This document shows, one piece after another, positions 20,623-33,086 of a stretch of DNA of 64,000 nt. The position numbers and the translations under genes are program-made. The stretch covers positions 1 through 64,000 of the forward strand of contig BAEM01000027.1 of assembly GCA_000314955.1 (NCBI GenBank), given 5' to 3'. Position 1 is the first letter of the stretch. Each line of letters opens with the position of its first letter. The notes beneath the pieces are model-generated. The model worked only from the letters and a program-made list of their open reading frames with translations, made no database searches and was not told the DNA's origin. This DNA is from Paraglaciecola chathamensis S18K6. Its GTDB lineage: Bacteria > Pseudomonadota > Gammaproteobacteria > Enterobacterales > Alteromonadaceae.

Positions 20623-21246
20623 ATGAAAATGATGGGTTTATTAGTTAGCGTTTTTTTAGGTTTATCTGCTAGTGCAATGGCAGCCGGTGATGTTGAAGCA
20701 GGGAAAACAAAATCTGCTTCGTGTGGAGCTTGTCATGGTGCTGACGGTAACAGCATGATTGATATAAACCCCAAATTAGCTGGTCAACATGCTAGCTATC
20801 TTGTTAAACAATTAAAAGAATTTAAACTTGCCTCGCAAACAGGCGGTGAAGAAGGCCGCAACAATGCTGTTATGAACGGCATGGCGGCAGTGTTATCAGA
20901 ACAAGATATGTTAGACATAGCAGCTTATTTTGAGAGCCAAACGCCTTCTGAAGGAGAAACTCCAGAGGATGTTATTGAGGCGGGCAGTAAGCTTTATCGT
21001 GGTGGTGACTTAGAGCGTGGCATTACTGCATGTACCGCTTGTCATGGACCTCGCGGTAACGGGACGAGCTTGTCGGGTTTTCCTGATATCAGCGGCCAAC
21101 ATACAGCTTACTTAAAAGCTCAACTAGAAGCGTTTAGATCAGGCCAGAGAGCAAACTCTCATAACGGCATGATGGAAGACATAGCAAAACGCTTGACCGA
21201 CCAAGACATTGATATCCTGTCTAAGTATATTTCAGGCCTTTATTAA
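20623..21246 (+). CDS. dihaem cytochrome c4
   Basis: From the ATG at 20623 (207 residues) the product begins with a signal peptide (about 1-20, ending SAMA). Two homologous c-type haem domains follow, each with one CXXCH: CGACH near residue 34 and CTACH near residue 137. Methionine ligands are probably in the NAVMNGMA and SHNGMM segments. Cytochrome c4 is a periplasmic electron carrier to cbb3 or other terminal oxidases. An upstream in-frame start would extend the protein by 22 residues that do not look like a signal sequence. Confidence 0.93.
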   Translation: MKMMGLLVSVFLGLSASAMAAGDVEAGKTKSASCGACHGADGNSMIDINPKLAGQHASYLVKQLKEFKLASQTGGEEGRNNAVMNGMAAVLSEQDMLDIAAYFESQTPSEGETPEDVIEAGSKLYRGGDLERGITACTACHGPRGNGTSLSGFPDISGQHTAYLKAQLEAFRSGQRANSHNGMMEDIAKRLTDQDIDILSKYISGLY

Positions 21247-21253
21247 TCAGCAT

Positions 21254-21281
21254 AAAACGACCCTTCTGGGTCGTTTTTTTT
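21254..21281 (+). terminator. terminator of the cytochrome c4 gene
   Basis: Arms AAAACGACCC and GGGTCGTTTT with a TTCT loop and an eight-T run, ten bases past the stop. Confidence 0.9.
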
Positions 21282-21333
21282 ACACTAAAAAGCATAAATT
21301 CGAAAAGTAATAACAGAATACTATGTAAATGAG

Positions 21334-21361
21334 TTGTAAAATATTAGTTATCGTGTATTCT
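21334..21361 (+). promoter_or_regulatory. predicted promoter of the CsrC-like RNA
   Basis: TTGTAA (21334-21339) and TATTCT (21356-21361) with a 16-base spacer, placing the start near 21368. I did not find a clear UvrY/GacA palindrome upstream; TGTAAATGAGTTGTAA at 21324 is only a weak resemblance. Confidence 0.45.
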
Positions 21362-21367
21362 CTGTCA

Positions 21368-21640
21368 CCAGAAAAACAATAAGGAATGCAAACAAAGCGT
21401 TTGCTCATGGAAGACAATTAGCAAGCAGTGCTAAAACTTAGTGCCTTTGGTGAAAAGGCAAGGACGATAATAATAAAGTGTCAGGAAGACCTATAACTAT
21501 ATTCTGTTTTCGTTAAAAAAAATAAAAGAGAAAACATGAAGGACCACCACTCTGTGTTCAGGATGAACAAATGTCGGGATTCGTGTCGTAAGACACATCT
21601 GTGATACGAAAGGCGATAGCTTAGCTATCGCCTTTTTTCT
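21368..21640 (+). ncRNA. csrC: CsrB/CsrC-family CsrA-sequestering RNA
   Basis: This roughly 270-base stretch has no coding frame but seven GGA motifs (at about 21383, 21409, 21462, 21484, 21541, 21561 and 21577). Several lie in hairpin loops: GTTC-AGGAT-GAAC, GTC-AGGAA-GAC and a TTGCT...AGCAA stem with ATGGAAG inside. TGTCAGGAAGAC is a block I recall from E. coli CsrC, and the 3' end is a strong terminator (GGCGATAGC/GCTATCGCC then T6) like that of csrC. The gene just downstream is yihI, exactly as for E. coli csrC. CsrB/C RNAs titrate the translational regulator CsrA. The boundaries are predicted. Confidence 0.8.
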
Positions 21641-21726
21641 TAGTTAAATTTCACTCCTTGTGTGCCGAACCATATTTAACCAGCCTAATTTAAGGTAAAA
21701 TCTGCGCAAATATTGTGGAGGTTAAA

Positions 21727-22245
21727 ATGCCTAGAAAAAAGAAGTCTCGTAAAATCGGTCAAATAGGTACGCCATTGGCACCTAAAACTAACCGTAAACC
21801 CGCACCAGCCAGCCCCAAACGCAACAAGAAAACCTTGGGAAAGCCAGCAGGAACGCGCAATAACCCAGAACAAACTAATTCTCAGAGTAAACCAAATAAA
21901 ACAGTTAAAGACCCTAGAGTAGGCAGCAAAAAGCCAATACCGTTAGTTGTTGATGACAAGCCTAAAGCGAAAGTTGCAAAGCCTAAGTTCTTTTCACCGG
22001 CCCAAGAGCTAGAAAGTATTGAGCAAAATGAGCGTTTCGCCCTACTCTTAGAAAAATTTGATTCAGATGTAGCATTAACTCGCGATGAAAAAGCTTTTGT
22101 GAATAAGCTAACTGCAAGGCATCAAGAGTTATGTGATTTACTTGGGATAGCAGATGAAGATGACAGTGCTGAGAACAGTGAAAGCTCAACTGAAAATGAT
22201 CTTTATGAACAATTCGATTCTATAGACATAAACAAGTTTAAGTAA
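21727..22245 (+). CDS. yihI: Der GTPase-activating protein YihI
   Basis: YihI stimulates the ribosome-assembly GTPase Der and delays 50S maturation. The ATG at 21727 is preceded by GGAGG; it gives 172 residues. The N-terminal half is very basic and disordered (PRKKKSRKIGQIGT and many Lys/Pro), and the C-terminal half is acidic and helical (LESIEQNERFALLLEKFDSD ... DEDDSAENSESS), the two-part structure of the family. It is followed nine bases on by the DUF2489 gene. A GTG four codons upstream overlaps the ribosome-binding site and is unlikely. Confidence 0.92.
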   Translation: MPRKKKSRKIGQIGTPLAPKTNRKPAPASPKRNKKTLGKPAGTRNNPEQTNSQSKPNKTVKDPRVGSKKPIPLVVDDKPKAKVAKPKFFSPAQELESIEQNERFALLLEKFDSDVALTRDEKAFVNKLTARHQELCDLLGIADEDDSAENSESSTENDLYEQFDSIDINKFK

Positions 22246-22253
22246 GTATTCAT

Positions 22254-22703
22254 ATGAGTTCTATTGCTATAACACTTATCGTTGTTGCACTTCTCATTGT
22301 AGCGTCATTAGCATTCTATGCTGGTAAGCTTTTGTTTATGCTGAATAAGCAAAACAAAAAAATGGCGCAAACTAAGAAACAGCGAGTTGAGCGACTACTT
22401 GAAAGTATTTACACCATTTCTTTGGCCATGGAGCAGCAACAATGCAACCTGTCAGAGGGAAGCATTCGCTTATATCATCTGCATGAAAGCTTACCTATTG
22501 ATGACAAACCTGATTTCCAAGGCCGCTACCCTGGGCTATATGCTTTGTATGCCAAAGTAAGTGATTTGCCAACACATGAAGCACGAGACAAACTTTCAAC
22601 CCTTGAGCGCAGAAATCAAGATGACATGCGTGAAGCGATAGAAAGTGAGCTTGAAAGCCAAATTTTAAAAGACGTAGCGAAGTTAAAAGCGTTTACCCCC
22701 TAA
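22254..22703 (+). CDS. DUF2489 family membrane-anchored protein
   Basis: This 149-residue protein has one N-terminal transmembrane helix (residues 4-28) followed by a cytosolic helical domain with QRVERLLESIYTISLAMEQQQCNLSEG, the DUF2489 signature. The family regularly follows yihI in Vibrio and Alteromonadales and is of unknown function. The stop codon overlaps the convergent tag stop by four bases. Confidence 0.83.
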   Translation: MSSIAITLIVVALLIVASLAFYAGKLLFMLNKQNKKMAQTKKQRVERLLESIYTISLAMEQQQCNLSEGSIRLYHLHESLPIDDKPDFQGRYPGLYALYAKVSDLPTHEARDKLSTLERRNQDDMREAIESELESQILKDVAKLKAFTP

Positions 22704-23278
22704 ACGCTTTTAACTTTAGTCGTTTCATAACAAAAACAATCAGTAGTATGGTCATTTACCATACCGACCGCTTGCATAAACGCGTAACAAATTGTGCTAC
22801 CTACAAAAGAGAAGCCCCGCTTTTTCAGCGCCTTCGCCATCGCATCAGATTCGCTTGATGTCGTTGGCACTTGGCTTTTATCGGTCCACGAGTTAAGAAT
22901 CGGTTTAGCGTCGACAAACGACCAAATGAAATCTGAAAAGTCAGACCCTTCACGCTCAATTTCTAAAAAACCTTTCGCATTTTTTATAATCGAATTTATC
23001 TTCAACCTGTTTCTTACAATTCCTTTATTTTGCATCAAACGCTCTACATCTTGTTCGGTCATTTGACTAATACGAAGTGGGTCAAACTGATGGAATGCTT
23101 GATAATAGTTATCTTGTTTTTTAAGGATCGTAATCCAGCTTAGCCCTGCTTGCTGACCGTCTAAACACAGTTTTGCGAAAAGCTCGTACTTATTTTGCAC
23201 AGGACGACCCCAAACATTATCGTGATAATCTTGATATATCGGATCCTGAGAAACCCAGGCACAACGAGTATGGTGCAT
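22700..23278 (-). CDS. tag: DNA-3-methyladenine glycosylase I
   Basis: Tag excises 3-methyladenine from alkylated DNA. The 192-residue protein (E. coli 187) retains the zinc site: Cys6 in RCAWVSQDP, His19 in YHDNVWG, and the His and Cys of VNDHTTDCFCYE near the C-terminus. The GQQAGLSWITILKK segment and KALKKRGFSFVGSTICYAFMQAVG are typical. The residue aligned with E. coli Glu38 is Asp here, a common natural variant. It is convergent with DUF2489 and divergent from glyQ. Confidence 0.96.
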   Translation of the reverse strand: MHHTRCAWVSQDPIYQDYHDNVWGRPVQNKYELFAKLCLDGQQAGLSWITILKKQDNYYQAFHQFDPLRISQMTEQDVERLMQNKGIVRNRLKINSIIKNAKGFLEIEREGSDFSDFIWSFVDAKPILNSWTDKSQVPTTSSESDAMAKALKKRGFSFVGSTICYAFMQAVGMVNDHTTDCFCYETTKVKSV

Positions 23279-23393
23279 TTTTCGTCCTTTAAACGCTCAA
23301 TAGCGTATTAATATGGTTATTTAACCTACATTCATTGCTGCACAGCAGGTATACTGTCCGGCGTTTTTTCGAATTATTTTGTGGCAGCAATGA

Positions 23394-24299
23394 ATGAATA
23401 AGTTTGATAGTACAACCTTTCAAGGATTGATTTTATCACTCCAAGACTACTGGGCAAGACAAGGGTGCGTAATCATTCAACCCCTCGATATGGAGGTTGG
23501 TGCAGGTACGTTCCACCCAATGACTTTTTTACGCTCGATTGGTCCTGAGCCTATAAGCAGCGCTTATGTTCAACCGTGTCGTCGACCGACTGATGGTCGT
23601 TACGGTGAAAACCCAAATAGATTACAGCATTACTACCAGTTTCAAGTCATGCTAAAACCCTCACCGAGCAATATTCAGGAACTTTACTTAGGTTCGCTGA
23701 AAGAGCTTGGTTTTGATCCGCTGGTACATGATATACGCTTTGTAGAAGACAACTGGGAATCCCCTACACTTGGTGCTTGGGGGCTTGGTTGGGAGGTTTG
23801 GTTAAACGGCATGGAAGTCACTCAATTTACCTATTTCCAACAAGTAGGTGGTATTGAATGTTCGCCGGTGACAGGTGAAATAACTTACGGTTTAGAGCGC
23901 CTTGCTATGTATATTCAAGGGGTCGATAGCATTTACGATCTTGTTTGGACCGACGGCCCTATGGGCAAAGTGACTTATGGCGACGTTTTTCACCAAAACG
24001 AAGTTGAACAATCAACGTACAATTTTGAATACGCGGATGTAGACGCGTTGTTCGGTATGTTCGACCACTGTGAAAAAGAAAGCCAAAAAATGATTGAAGC
24101 CGGGCTACCGCTACCGGCTTATGAACAAGTCATGAAAGCATCACACGCATTCAACTTATTAGATGCTCGCCACGCCATCTCAGTAACAGAACGTCAACGT
24201 TACATTCTACGCGTGCGTACACTTTCAAAAGCCTGCGCAGAGGCTTATTACCAAGCACGAGAGAAGCTTGGATTCCCTATGTGTAAGAAGGAGGCTTAA
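23394..24299 (+). CDS. glyQ: glycyl-tRNA synthetase alpha subunit
   Basis: GlyQ is the catalytic subunit of the alpha2beta2 bacterial glycyl-tRNA synthetase. The 301-residue sequence contains the class II aminoacylation motifs, visible as [36 protein letters not shown] (motif 2) and [13 protein letters not shown] (motif 3). Length matches E. coli (303). Three bases separate it from glyS, so the two subunits are co-expressed. Confidence 0.98.
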   Translation: MNKFDSTTFQGLILSLQDYWARQGCVIIQPLDMEVGAGTFHPMTFLRSIGPEPISSAYVQPCRRPTDGRYGENPNRLQHYYQFQVMLKPSPSNIQELYLGSLKELGFDPLVHDIRFVEDNWESPTLGAWGLGWEVWLNGMEVTQFTYFQQVGGIECSPVTGEITYGLERLAMYIQGVDSIYDLVWTDGPMGKVTYGDVFHQNEVEQSTYNFEYADVDALFGMFDHCEKESQKMIEAGLPLPAYEQVMKASHAFNLLDARHAISVTERQRYILRVRTLSKACAEAYYQAREKLGFPMCKKEA

Positions 24300-24302
24300 T
24301 TC

Positions 24303-26381
24303 ATGCGTTACGAAAACCTACTCATTGAAATCGGTACCGAAGAATTACCACCGAAAGCCTTGTGCAAACTCGCTCAAGCGTTTGCTGATAATATGCAAAA
24401 TGCCTTAGACGCAGCAGAACTAAAATATGCTTCGGTCGAATGGTTCGCCTCCCCTCGCCGTCTTGCAGTGAATGTCATTGATTTAGCTGAGCAACAAGAA
24501 GATAAACTCATAGAGAAGAAAGGTCCTGCAGTGTCCGTCGCATTCGACGAAGCAGGTCAAGCGACGAAAGCGGCCCAAGGTTGGGCGCGCTCGAACGGTA
24601 TTACCGTTGAGCAAGCGGAGCGCTTAACTACAGACAAAGGCGAATGGCTTTTGTTTAAGGGTGAATCCAAAGGTGAAACCATATCTAGCTTATTACCATT
24701 GATGATTGATGGTGCGCTTAAAAAGCTACCTATCCCAAAAGCAATGCGCTGGGGAAGTAGCTCGATTCAATTTATACGCCCAGTACATACCGTCACAATC
24801 CTATTCGGAGCGGATGTTATCAAGGGTAACATTCTAGGTATTGATTCAGACCGTGTTATTCAGGGGCATCGTTTTCATGGTGAAAAGCAATTTAGTTTAG
24901 CTCATGCCAATGATTATCTTGCACAATTAGAAGCGCACTATGTACTCGCTGATTTTGCTGCCCGTAAAGCCAAGATACAACAACAAGTCAAAGCAACAGC
25001 ACAAAAAGAGAATGCTGTAGCAGATATGAATGACGAGCTTTTAGATGAAGTAACAGCGCTAGTTGAATGGCCTGTGGTACTCACTGCTAGTTTCGACGAA
25101 TCTTTCCTAGAGGTGCCAAAAGAAGCCCTCATTTACACGATGAAAGATGATCAAAAATACTTTCCGCTGCTTGACCAAAATGGTCAGCTCAAGTCACGGT
25201 TCGTTTTTGTCACGAATATCGAAAGCAAAGATCCTAAGCAAATCATCAGTGGTAATGAAAAAGTTATTCGCCCTCGCTTAGCAGATGCAGAGTTTTTCTT
25301 TAATACCGACAAGAAAACCACACTTGAGTCACGCCTTGAGAGCTTAAAAACAGTCTTGTTTCAGAAGCAGCTTGGTACGCTCTACGAAAAGTCTCAGCGT
25401 ATAGCTGAGCTAGCCGGCACAATTGCATCCATGCTTGATAGTGATTCAGCTCTGGCGTCTCGAGCGGGCTTATTGTCAAAAACAGATCTAATGACAAATA
25501 TGGTCATGGAGTTTCCTGACGTTCAAGGCGTCATGGGGATGCATTATGCTAAAAATGATGGCGAAAGTGATGCCGTAGCATTGGCGCTTAATGAACAATA
25601 TATGCCCCGCTTTGCCGGAGACCAACTGCCGACTTCCCATATCAGTAGTGCAGTCGCTTTAGCAGATAAAATTGACACGCTAGTAGGTATCTTTGGTATT
25701 GGCCAAGTACCTAAAGGCGATAAAGACCCTTTCGCTCTTCGACGTGCTGCCATTGGTGTGTTGCGAATTAGCGTAGAAATGAAGTTACCGCTAGATCTGA
25801 CAGAGTTAGTACAAGCATCAATTGATTCTTTCGCTGATAAACTTACACATGTGGACGACCTGACGTCTCAAGTGGTAGATTTTATTCTCGGCCGTTTTAG
25901 AGCCTGGTATCAAGATCAAAACATCGATATCGATGTTATCCAAGCGGTCGCCGCAAGACGACCAACTAAACCTGCTGATTTCGCTGCGCGAATTGAAGCG
26001 GTGTCAGGGTTCAAACGCCTTAGTTCAGGCCTTGCCTTGGCTTCTGCCAATAAGCGCGTTGCAAACATACTTGCTAAAAATAAAATCACCGGTAGTACAA
26101 ATATTGATCCGAGCTTGTTTGAAAGTGAACATGAGACTGCCCTAGCAGACGCATTGAACTCGATAGAGGCCACCGTAAACGCGTTTGTTAATGATGCAAA
26201 CTACCAAGGTGTATTTGACCAACTGGCAACCTTACACGTGAAAGTAGATGATTTCTTCGACAATGTGATGGTAATGGCTGAAGATGAAAAGGTAAGAAAC
26301 AATCGTCTTGCCTTGTTGTCGAAGTTAAGAACTTTATTTCTACTTGTCGCTGATATCTCTATGTTGAATCAGCAGCAGTAA
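24303..26381 (+). CDS. glyS: glycyl-tRNA synthetase beta subunit
   Basis: GlyS contributes tRNA binding and structure to the glycyl-tRNA synthetase. The 692-residue protein (E. coli 689) begins [14 protein letters not shown], contains the HD-like region around [24 protein letters not shown] and the [13 protein letters not shown] motif, and ends with the anticodon-binding helical domain (about 590-690). It is translated just behind glyQ. Confidence 0.98.
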   Translation: MRYENLLIEIGTEELPPKALCKLAQAFADNMQNALDAAELKYASVEWFASPRRLAVNVIDLAEQQEDKLIEKKGPAVSVAFDEAGQATKAAQGWARSNGITVEQAERLTTDKGEWLLFKGESKGETISSLLPLMIDGALKKLPIPKAMRWGSSSIQFIRPVHTVTILFGADVIKGNILGIDSDRVIQGHRFHGEKQFSLAHANDYLAQLEAHYVLADFAARKAKIQQQVKATAQKENAVADMNDELLDEVTALVEWPVVLTASFDESFLEVPKEALIYTMKDDQKYFPLLDQNGQLKSRFVFVTNIESKDPKQIISGNEKVIRPRLADAEFFFNTDKKTTLESRLESLKTVLFQKQLGTLYEKSQRIAELAGTIASMLDSDSALASRAGLLSKTDLMTNMVMEFPDVQGVMGMHYAKNDGESDAVALALNEQYMPRFAGDQLPTSHISSAVALADKIDTLVGIFGIGQVPKGDKDPFALRRAAIGVLRISVEMKLPLDLTELVQASIDSFADKLTHVDDLTSQVVDFILGRFRAWYQDQNIDIDVIQAVAARRPTKPADFAARIEAVSGFKRLSSGLALASANKRVANILAKNKITGSTNIDPSLFESEHETALADALNSIEATVNAFVNDANYQGVFDQLATLHVKVDDFFDNVMVMAEDEKVRNNRLALLSKLRTLFLLVADISMLNQQQ

Positions 26382-26418
26382 AGACGGCAAATTAATTTAT
26401 GGCTTCAGGTACTCACAT

Positions 26419-26859
26419 ATGAACAAACTTACACAACTCTATAGCGTTATCGCAATAAGCTTACTTAGTGGGTGTGCGAGCTATACAGTAGAGCCGTACA
26501 AAGATGTTCAGCAACTTCCTGAACTTTATTTACGAGGGGTGTTTACGTGGTGGGAAGCCGACCCACAATATTTGCTTAGAAATCAAGGTGGTAGCGTTTA
26601 TGCTACCACTATTGAACTGATTGCAGACGGCCAACCTTACGATTTTAAGTTTGCAGATAAAGATTGGACGCCTGGTTCAAGCTGTGGTTATAGAAGCAAA
26701 TTTAGGGACCAAGATATAACTTTAAATGAGCCTGTCTACGCTGATTGCAATACCACAGATGAAAACTTTAAATTTATCCCAAAAGAAACAGGTCGCTATA
26801 CATTTTCGATTAACTTTTCGAATATTGATAAACCAATCGTTAAAGTATCTAAATTGTGA
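26419..26859 (+). CDS. small lipoprotein with pullulanase-like (E-set/CBM-like) domain
   Basis: The protein is 146 residues with a lipobox LSGC (lipidated Cys19). The remaining 125 residues look like one beta-sandwich domain. The segment LPELYLRGVFTWWEADPQYLL and the ADKDW pattern resemble the starch-binding or N-terminal E-set domains of pullulanases and related glucan-binding proteins. Two cysteines (in SSCGYRSK and VYADCNTT) may form a disulfide. No catalytic domain is attached. Carbohydrate binding is a guess from this resemblance; the lipoprotein call is firm. Confidence 0.6.
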   Translation: MNKLTQLYSVIAISLLSGCASYTVEPYKDVQQLPELYLRGVFTWWEADPQYLLRNQGGSVYATTIELIADGQPYDFKFADKDWTPGSSCGYRSKFRDQDITLNEPVYADCNTTDENFKFIPKETGRYTFSINFSNIDKPIVKVSKL

Positions 26860-26942
26860 ACTAATTTGTATATAACTTAATCTATCTTTTGTGCTATATA
26901 TCAATATGTTAGATTAATTCGAATAGACGGTGATTTTGTATT

Positions 26943-28550
26943 TTGATAAGTTTCAGCGGTAAAATTTATATCAAAGTAGCGCGAGCCATCGCAATTGGCG
27001 CGATAGGCACATCGCTAATTACCTCTGTCATTCTCTACTTTAACGCCATCAGTAGCGAACAAAGTAAAGCTGAAGCACTAATCGAGCAAATTGGTGCAAC
27101 AATACGTAGCACTGCGTCCATTGCTTTATACGTTCAAGATCAGGAGCTGGGACAAGAAATTGTTCAAGGCCTCGTGATCAACGATTTGATTGCTGGTGCT
27201 TCATTATCAGACTCTCTTAGTCTAAATGTTAGTTATGGTGATCTTAGTGATAATAAGGGTGTAATTCGTACACAGGTACGCCACCCTTTTATTCCCGAAC
27301 AATCCATAGGTCATTTACTGATCCATCCAAATCGGAACTATATTCAACGTATTGCGCAACAAAATGCGATTAACGATGCTCTGTTGCTCTTACTTTATTC
27401 CGCCATAGCCGCGCTTTTCGTATCCGTATTAATCCATAAATTATTAACTCAACCAATTCAAAACCTCACTCAGAGTTTCCTTAAAATAGATCCGCGCAAT
27501 ACTGAAACCATGCGTACATTGATCCACAAAGATAACGATGAAATTGGTCAACTCGTTCAAGGTATCAACGACCTAATGGGTGAATTGAAAATAACCTTAG
27601 AAAATGAAACGGGTTTACGTAAAAAAACGCAAGCGTTAGAGAGCAAGTTCCGACTTATTTTTGAGCAAGCGAGTGCAGGTATCTGTTTGATTAATAGCGA
27701 TAATATGATTTCTGTTGCTAATCCTGCCTTCAATGTCATTATGCCAAACTGGGCTGAAGGCGTACCCTTTACGCATTTATTTGAAAATGTCGATCAGCTT
27801 GCTAGTTTACTCATCAGGATCAGAAACGAAGAGTCGGTCAACCATCTATCTATTGATTTAAAGTGTCAGTCACAATCAGGGCAAGCAAATAAATGGGTAC
27901 ACTGCTTATTCTCACGGGTAACTAGTCAGCGAGCGACTATTCGTCAGACATCTTCTAACGGTCATAGTCCTCTTATCGAAGTTATTATGTATGATATTAC
28001 TGTTCGGGCAGAAAAAGAGCGTAGAGCTCGGTTTGAAGCTGATCATGACGCATTAACACACCTAAAAAATAGACGTGCTGGAGAATCTGTCATCGAATCC
28101 TTGATTCAAAAGGTCAATGTGATGGATATGGCCCTAGTCTTATTTATGATTGATTTAGACAAGTTCAAACCAGTGAACGATACCTACGGTCATGATGCTG
28201 GTGATAGGGTGCTTATTGAAGTGGCGTCTCGATTAAAGACAGTTTTTGATGGAAAGGACGAGCTTTGCAGCCGTTGGGGGGGCGACGAGTTTGTGGCAGC
28301 TTACGTAGTTAACACAATCAACATCGCAGAGATTGAAGCCTTAGCCCAATCAACATTGGATAGCTTAAGGCACCCAATAGAGATATCGAGCGATATTAGC
28401 TGCAAAATTGGCGGTAGTATAGGTGTCGTTATAGCGCCTCAGCATGCTAACACCACTAAAGCCCTATTAGCATGTGCTGATAAAACGATGTACAAAGTTA
28501 AAGAAAATGGTCGCGACCATTTCGAAATCTACAACCCTGACTGGCAATAA
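26943..28550 (+). CDS. membrane-bound diguanylate cyclase (HAMP-PAS-GGDEF)
   Basis: The 535-residue protein appears to start at TTG. It has a first transmembrane helix (about 14-35), a periplasmic sensor of about 110 residues, a second helix (about 143-162), a HAMP linker (LTQPIQNLTQSF...), a PAS-like domain (about 230-355) and a C-terminal GGDEF domain with DALTHLKNRRAGE and an intact RWGGDEF (444-450). It should therefore make cyclic di-GMP. The inhibitory I-site (RxxD, five residues before GGDEF) is replaced by GKDE. The neighbour upstream is the small lipoprotein, in the same direction, but an 83-base gap separates them. Confidence 0.9.
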   Translation: MISFSGKIYIKVARAIAIGAIGTSLITSVILYFNAISSEQSKAEALIEQIGATIRSTASIALYVQDQELGQEIVQGLVINDLIAGASLSDSLSLNVSYGDLSDNKGVIRTQVRHPFIPEQSIGHLLIHPNRNYIQRIAQQNAINDALLLLLYSAIAALFVSVLIHKLLTQPIQNLTQSFLKIDPRNTETMRTLIHKDNDEIGQLVQGINDLMGELKITLENETGLRKKTQALESKFRLIFEQASAGICLINSDNMISVANPAFNVIMPNWAEGVPFTHLFENVDQLASLLIRIRNEESVNHLSIDLKCQSQSGQANKWVHCLFSRVTSQRATIRQTSSNGHSPLIEVIMYDITVRAEKERRARFEADHDALTHLKNRRAGESVIESLIQKVNVMDMALVLFMIDLDKFKPVNDTYGHDAGDRVLIEVASRLKTVFDGKDELCSRWGGDEFVAAYVVNTINIAEIEALAQSTLDSLRHPIEISSDISCKIGGSIGVVIAPQHANTTKALLACADKTMYKVKENGRDHFEIYNPDWQ

Positions 28551-28586
28551 CAATCTACATTTCAGTATATTCGTATAGATAGCTGA

Positions 28587-29285
28587 TTACGACAATGCAG
28601 AGTTAACCGCTGCTAGCGCGTGCAACTCGGTAGTATCAAATAACGGTACGTCGGTATCTATTTGCTTAACGAGTAAAGATATTTCGGTGCAACCTAGGAT
28701 GACGCCTTGGCACCCATCAGCTGCTAAAGCGCTAATGATGTTTAAATATTTCTTTCTCGATTCATCTTTGATTTTACCCTTACATAATTCCTGATAAATA
28801 ATATTGTGCACGACAGCCCTATCGTCAGCGTTCGGAGTAATAACTTCAATGCCAAATTTATTAGTTAAACGTGAGGTGTAAAAACTCTGCTCCATGGTAA
28901 ACGCTGTACCTAACAAGCCTACACGCGATATATTTTCTTGCTGTAGAACTTCTGCTGTCGTATCAGCAATGTGCAAAACAGGAACTGATATAGACGCCGT
29001 TATTTCGGGAGCAACTTTATGCATAGTATTGGTACAGATTAATAAAAAGTCAGCACCGGCTTTTTCAAGATTAATCGCCTCTTCGCTGAGTATTTTCCCT
29101 GCCTCTTTCCAATCGCCTTTTTGCTGCAAAAACGCAATATTTTCAAAATCTACGCTACGTAGGATCAGACTTGCGCTGTGTAATCCCTTTAAGCGATGAT
29201 TTACTTCTTGATTAATGAGTCGATAGTACTGAGCCGTCGACTCCCAGCTCATGCCACCTAGCATACCAATTGTCTTCATTTTCAC
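28587..29285 (-). CDS. aspartate/glutamate racemase family protein
   Basis: A cofactor-independent amino acid racemase of the RacX/YgeA type, 232 residues. It begins MLGGMSWESTAQYYRLIN, and has both catalytic cysteines: the first in ICTNTMHK (about residue 84) and the second in ILGCTEISLL (about residue 199). The substrate, Asp, Glu or a broader range, cannot be told from sequence. It is a lone gene in opposite orientation to the diguanylate cyclase. Confidence 0.88.
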   Translation of the reverse strand: MKMKTIGMLGGMSWESTAQYYRLINQEVNHRLKGLHSASLILRSVDFENIAFLQQKGDWKEAGKILSEEAINLEKAGADFLLICTNTMHKVAPEITASISVPVLHIADTTAEVLQQENISRVGLLGTAFTMEQSFYTSRLTNKFGIEVITPNADDRAVVHNIIYQELCKGKIKDESRKKYLNIISALAADGCQGVILGCTEISLLVKQIDTDVPLFDTTELHALAAVNSALS

Positions 29286-29482
29286 CTCACCTCACTATAA
29301 TTGGGTTTCTACCAATCCCATTGAATAAAAACAGCGTAATATATTGCAAGGAAGACAGCGAATAAGATACATATTATGGACATTCATAATCCGTTTTCGC
29401 TATGTATATGTTGTAGTAAGTGAGAACTTTTATCCGCAAATCCCCTAACATTATTTCTATCAGGCAGATTTTCTTGGCTACA

Positions 29483-29514
29483 ACAAAAAAGCCACACCTA
29501 AGGTGTAGCTTTTC
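29483..29514 (-). terminator. gyrB terminator
   Basis: Read on the minus strand, arms AAGCTACACC and GGTGTGGCTT are followed by a T run. It lies 34 bases after the gyrB stop. Confidence 0.85.
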
Positions 29515-29547
29515 ATTTCACGAATGTTGAACGCTTAAAGAAAGGTA

Positions 29548-33064
<3,517 letters not shown>

Positions 33065-33086
33065 AATAAACTCAACAAAAAACGAA

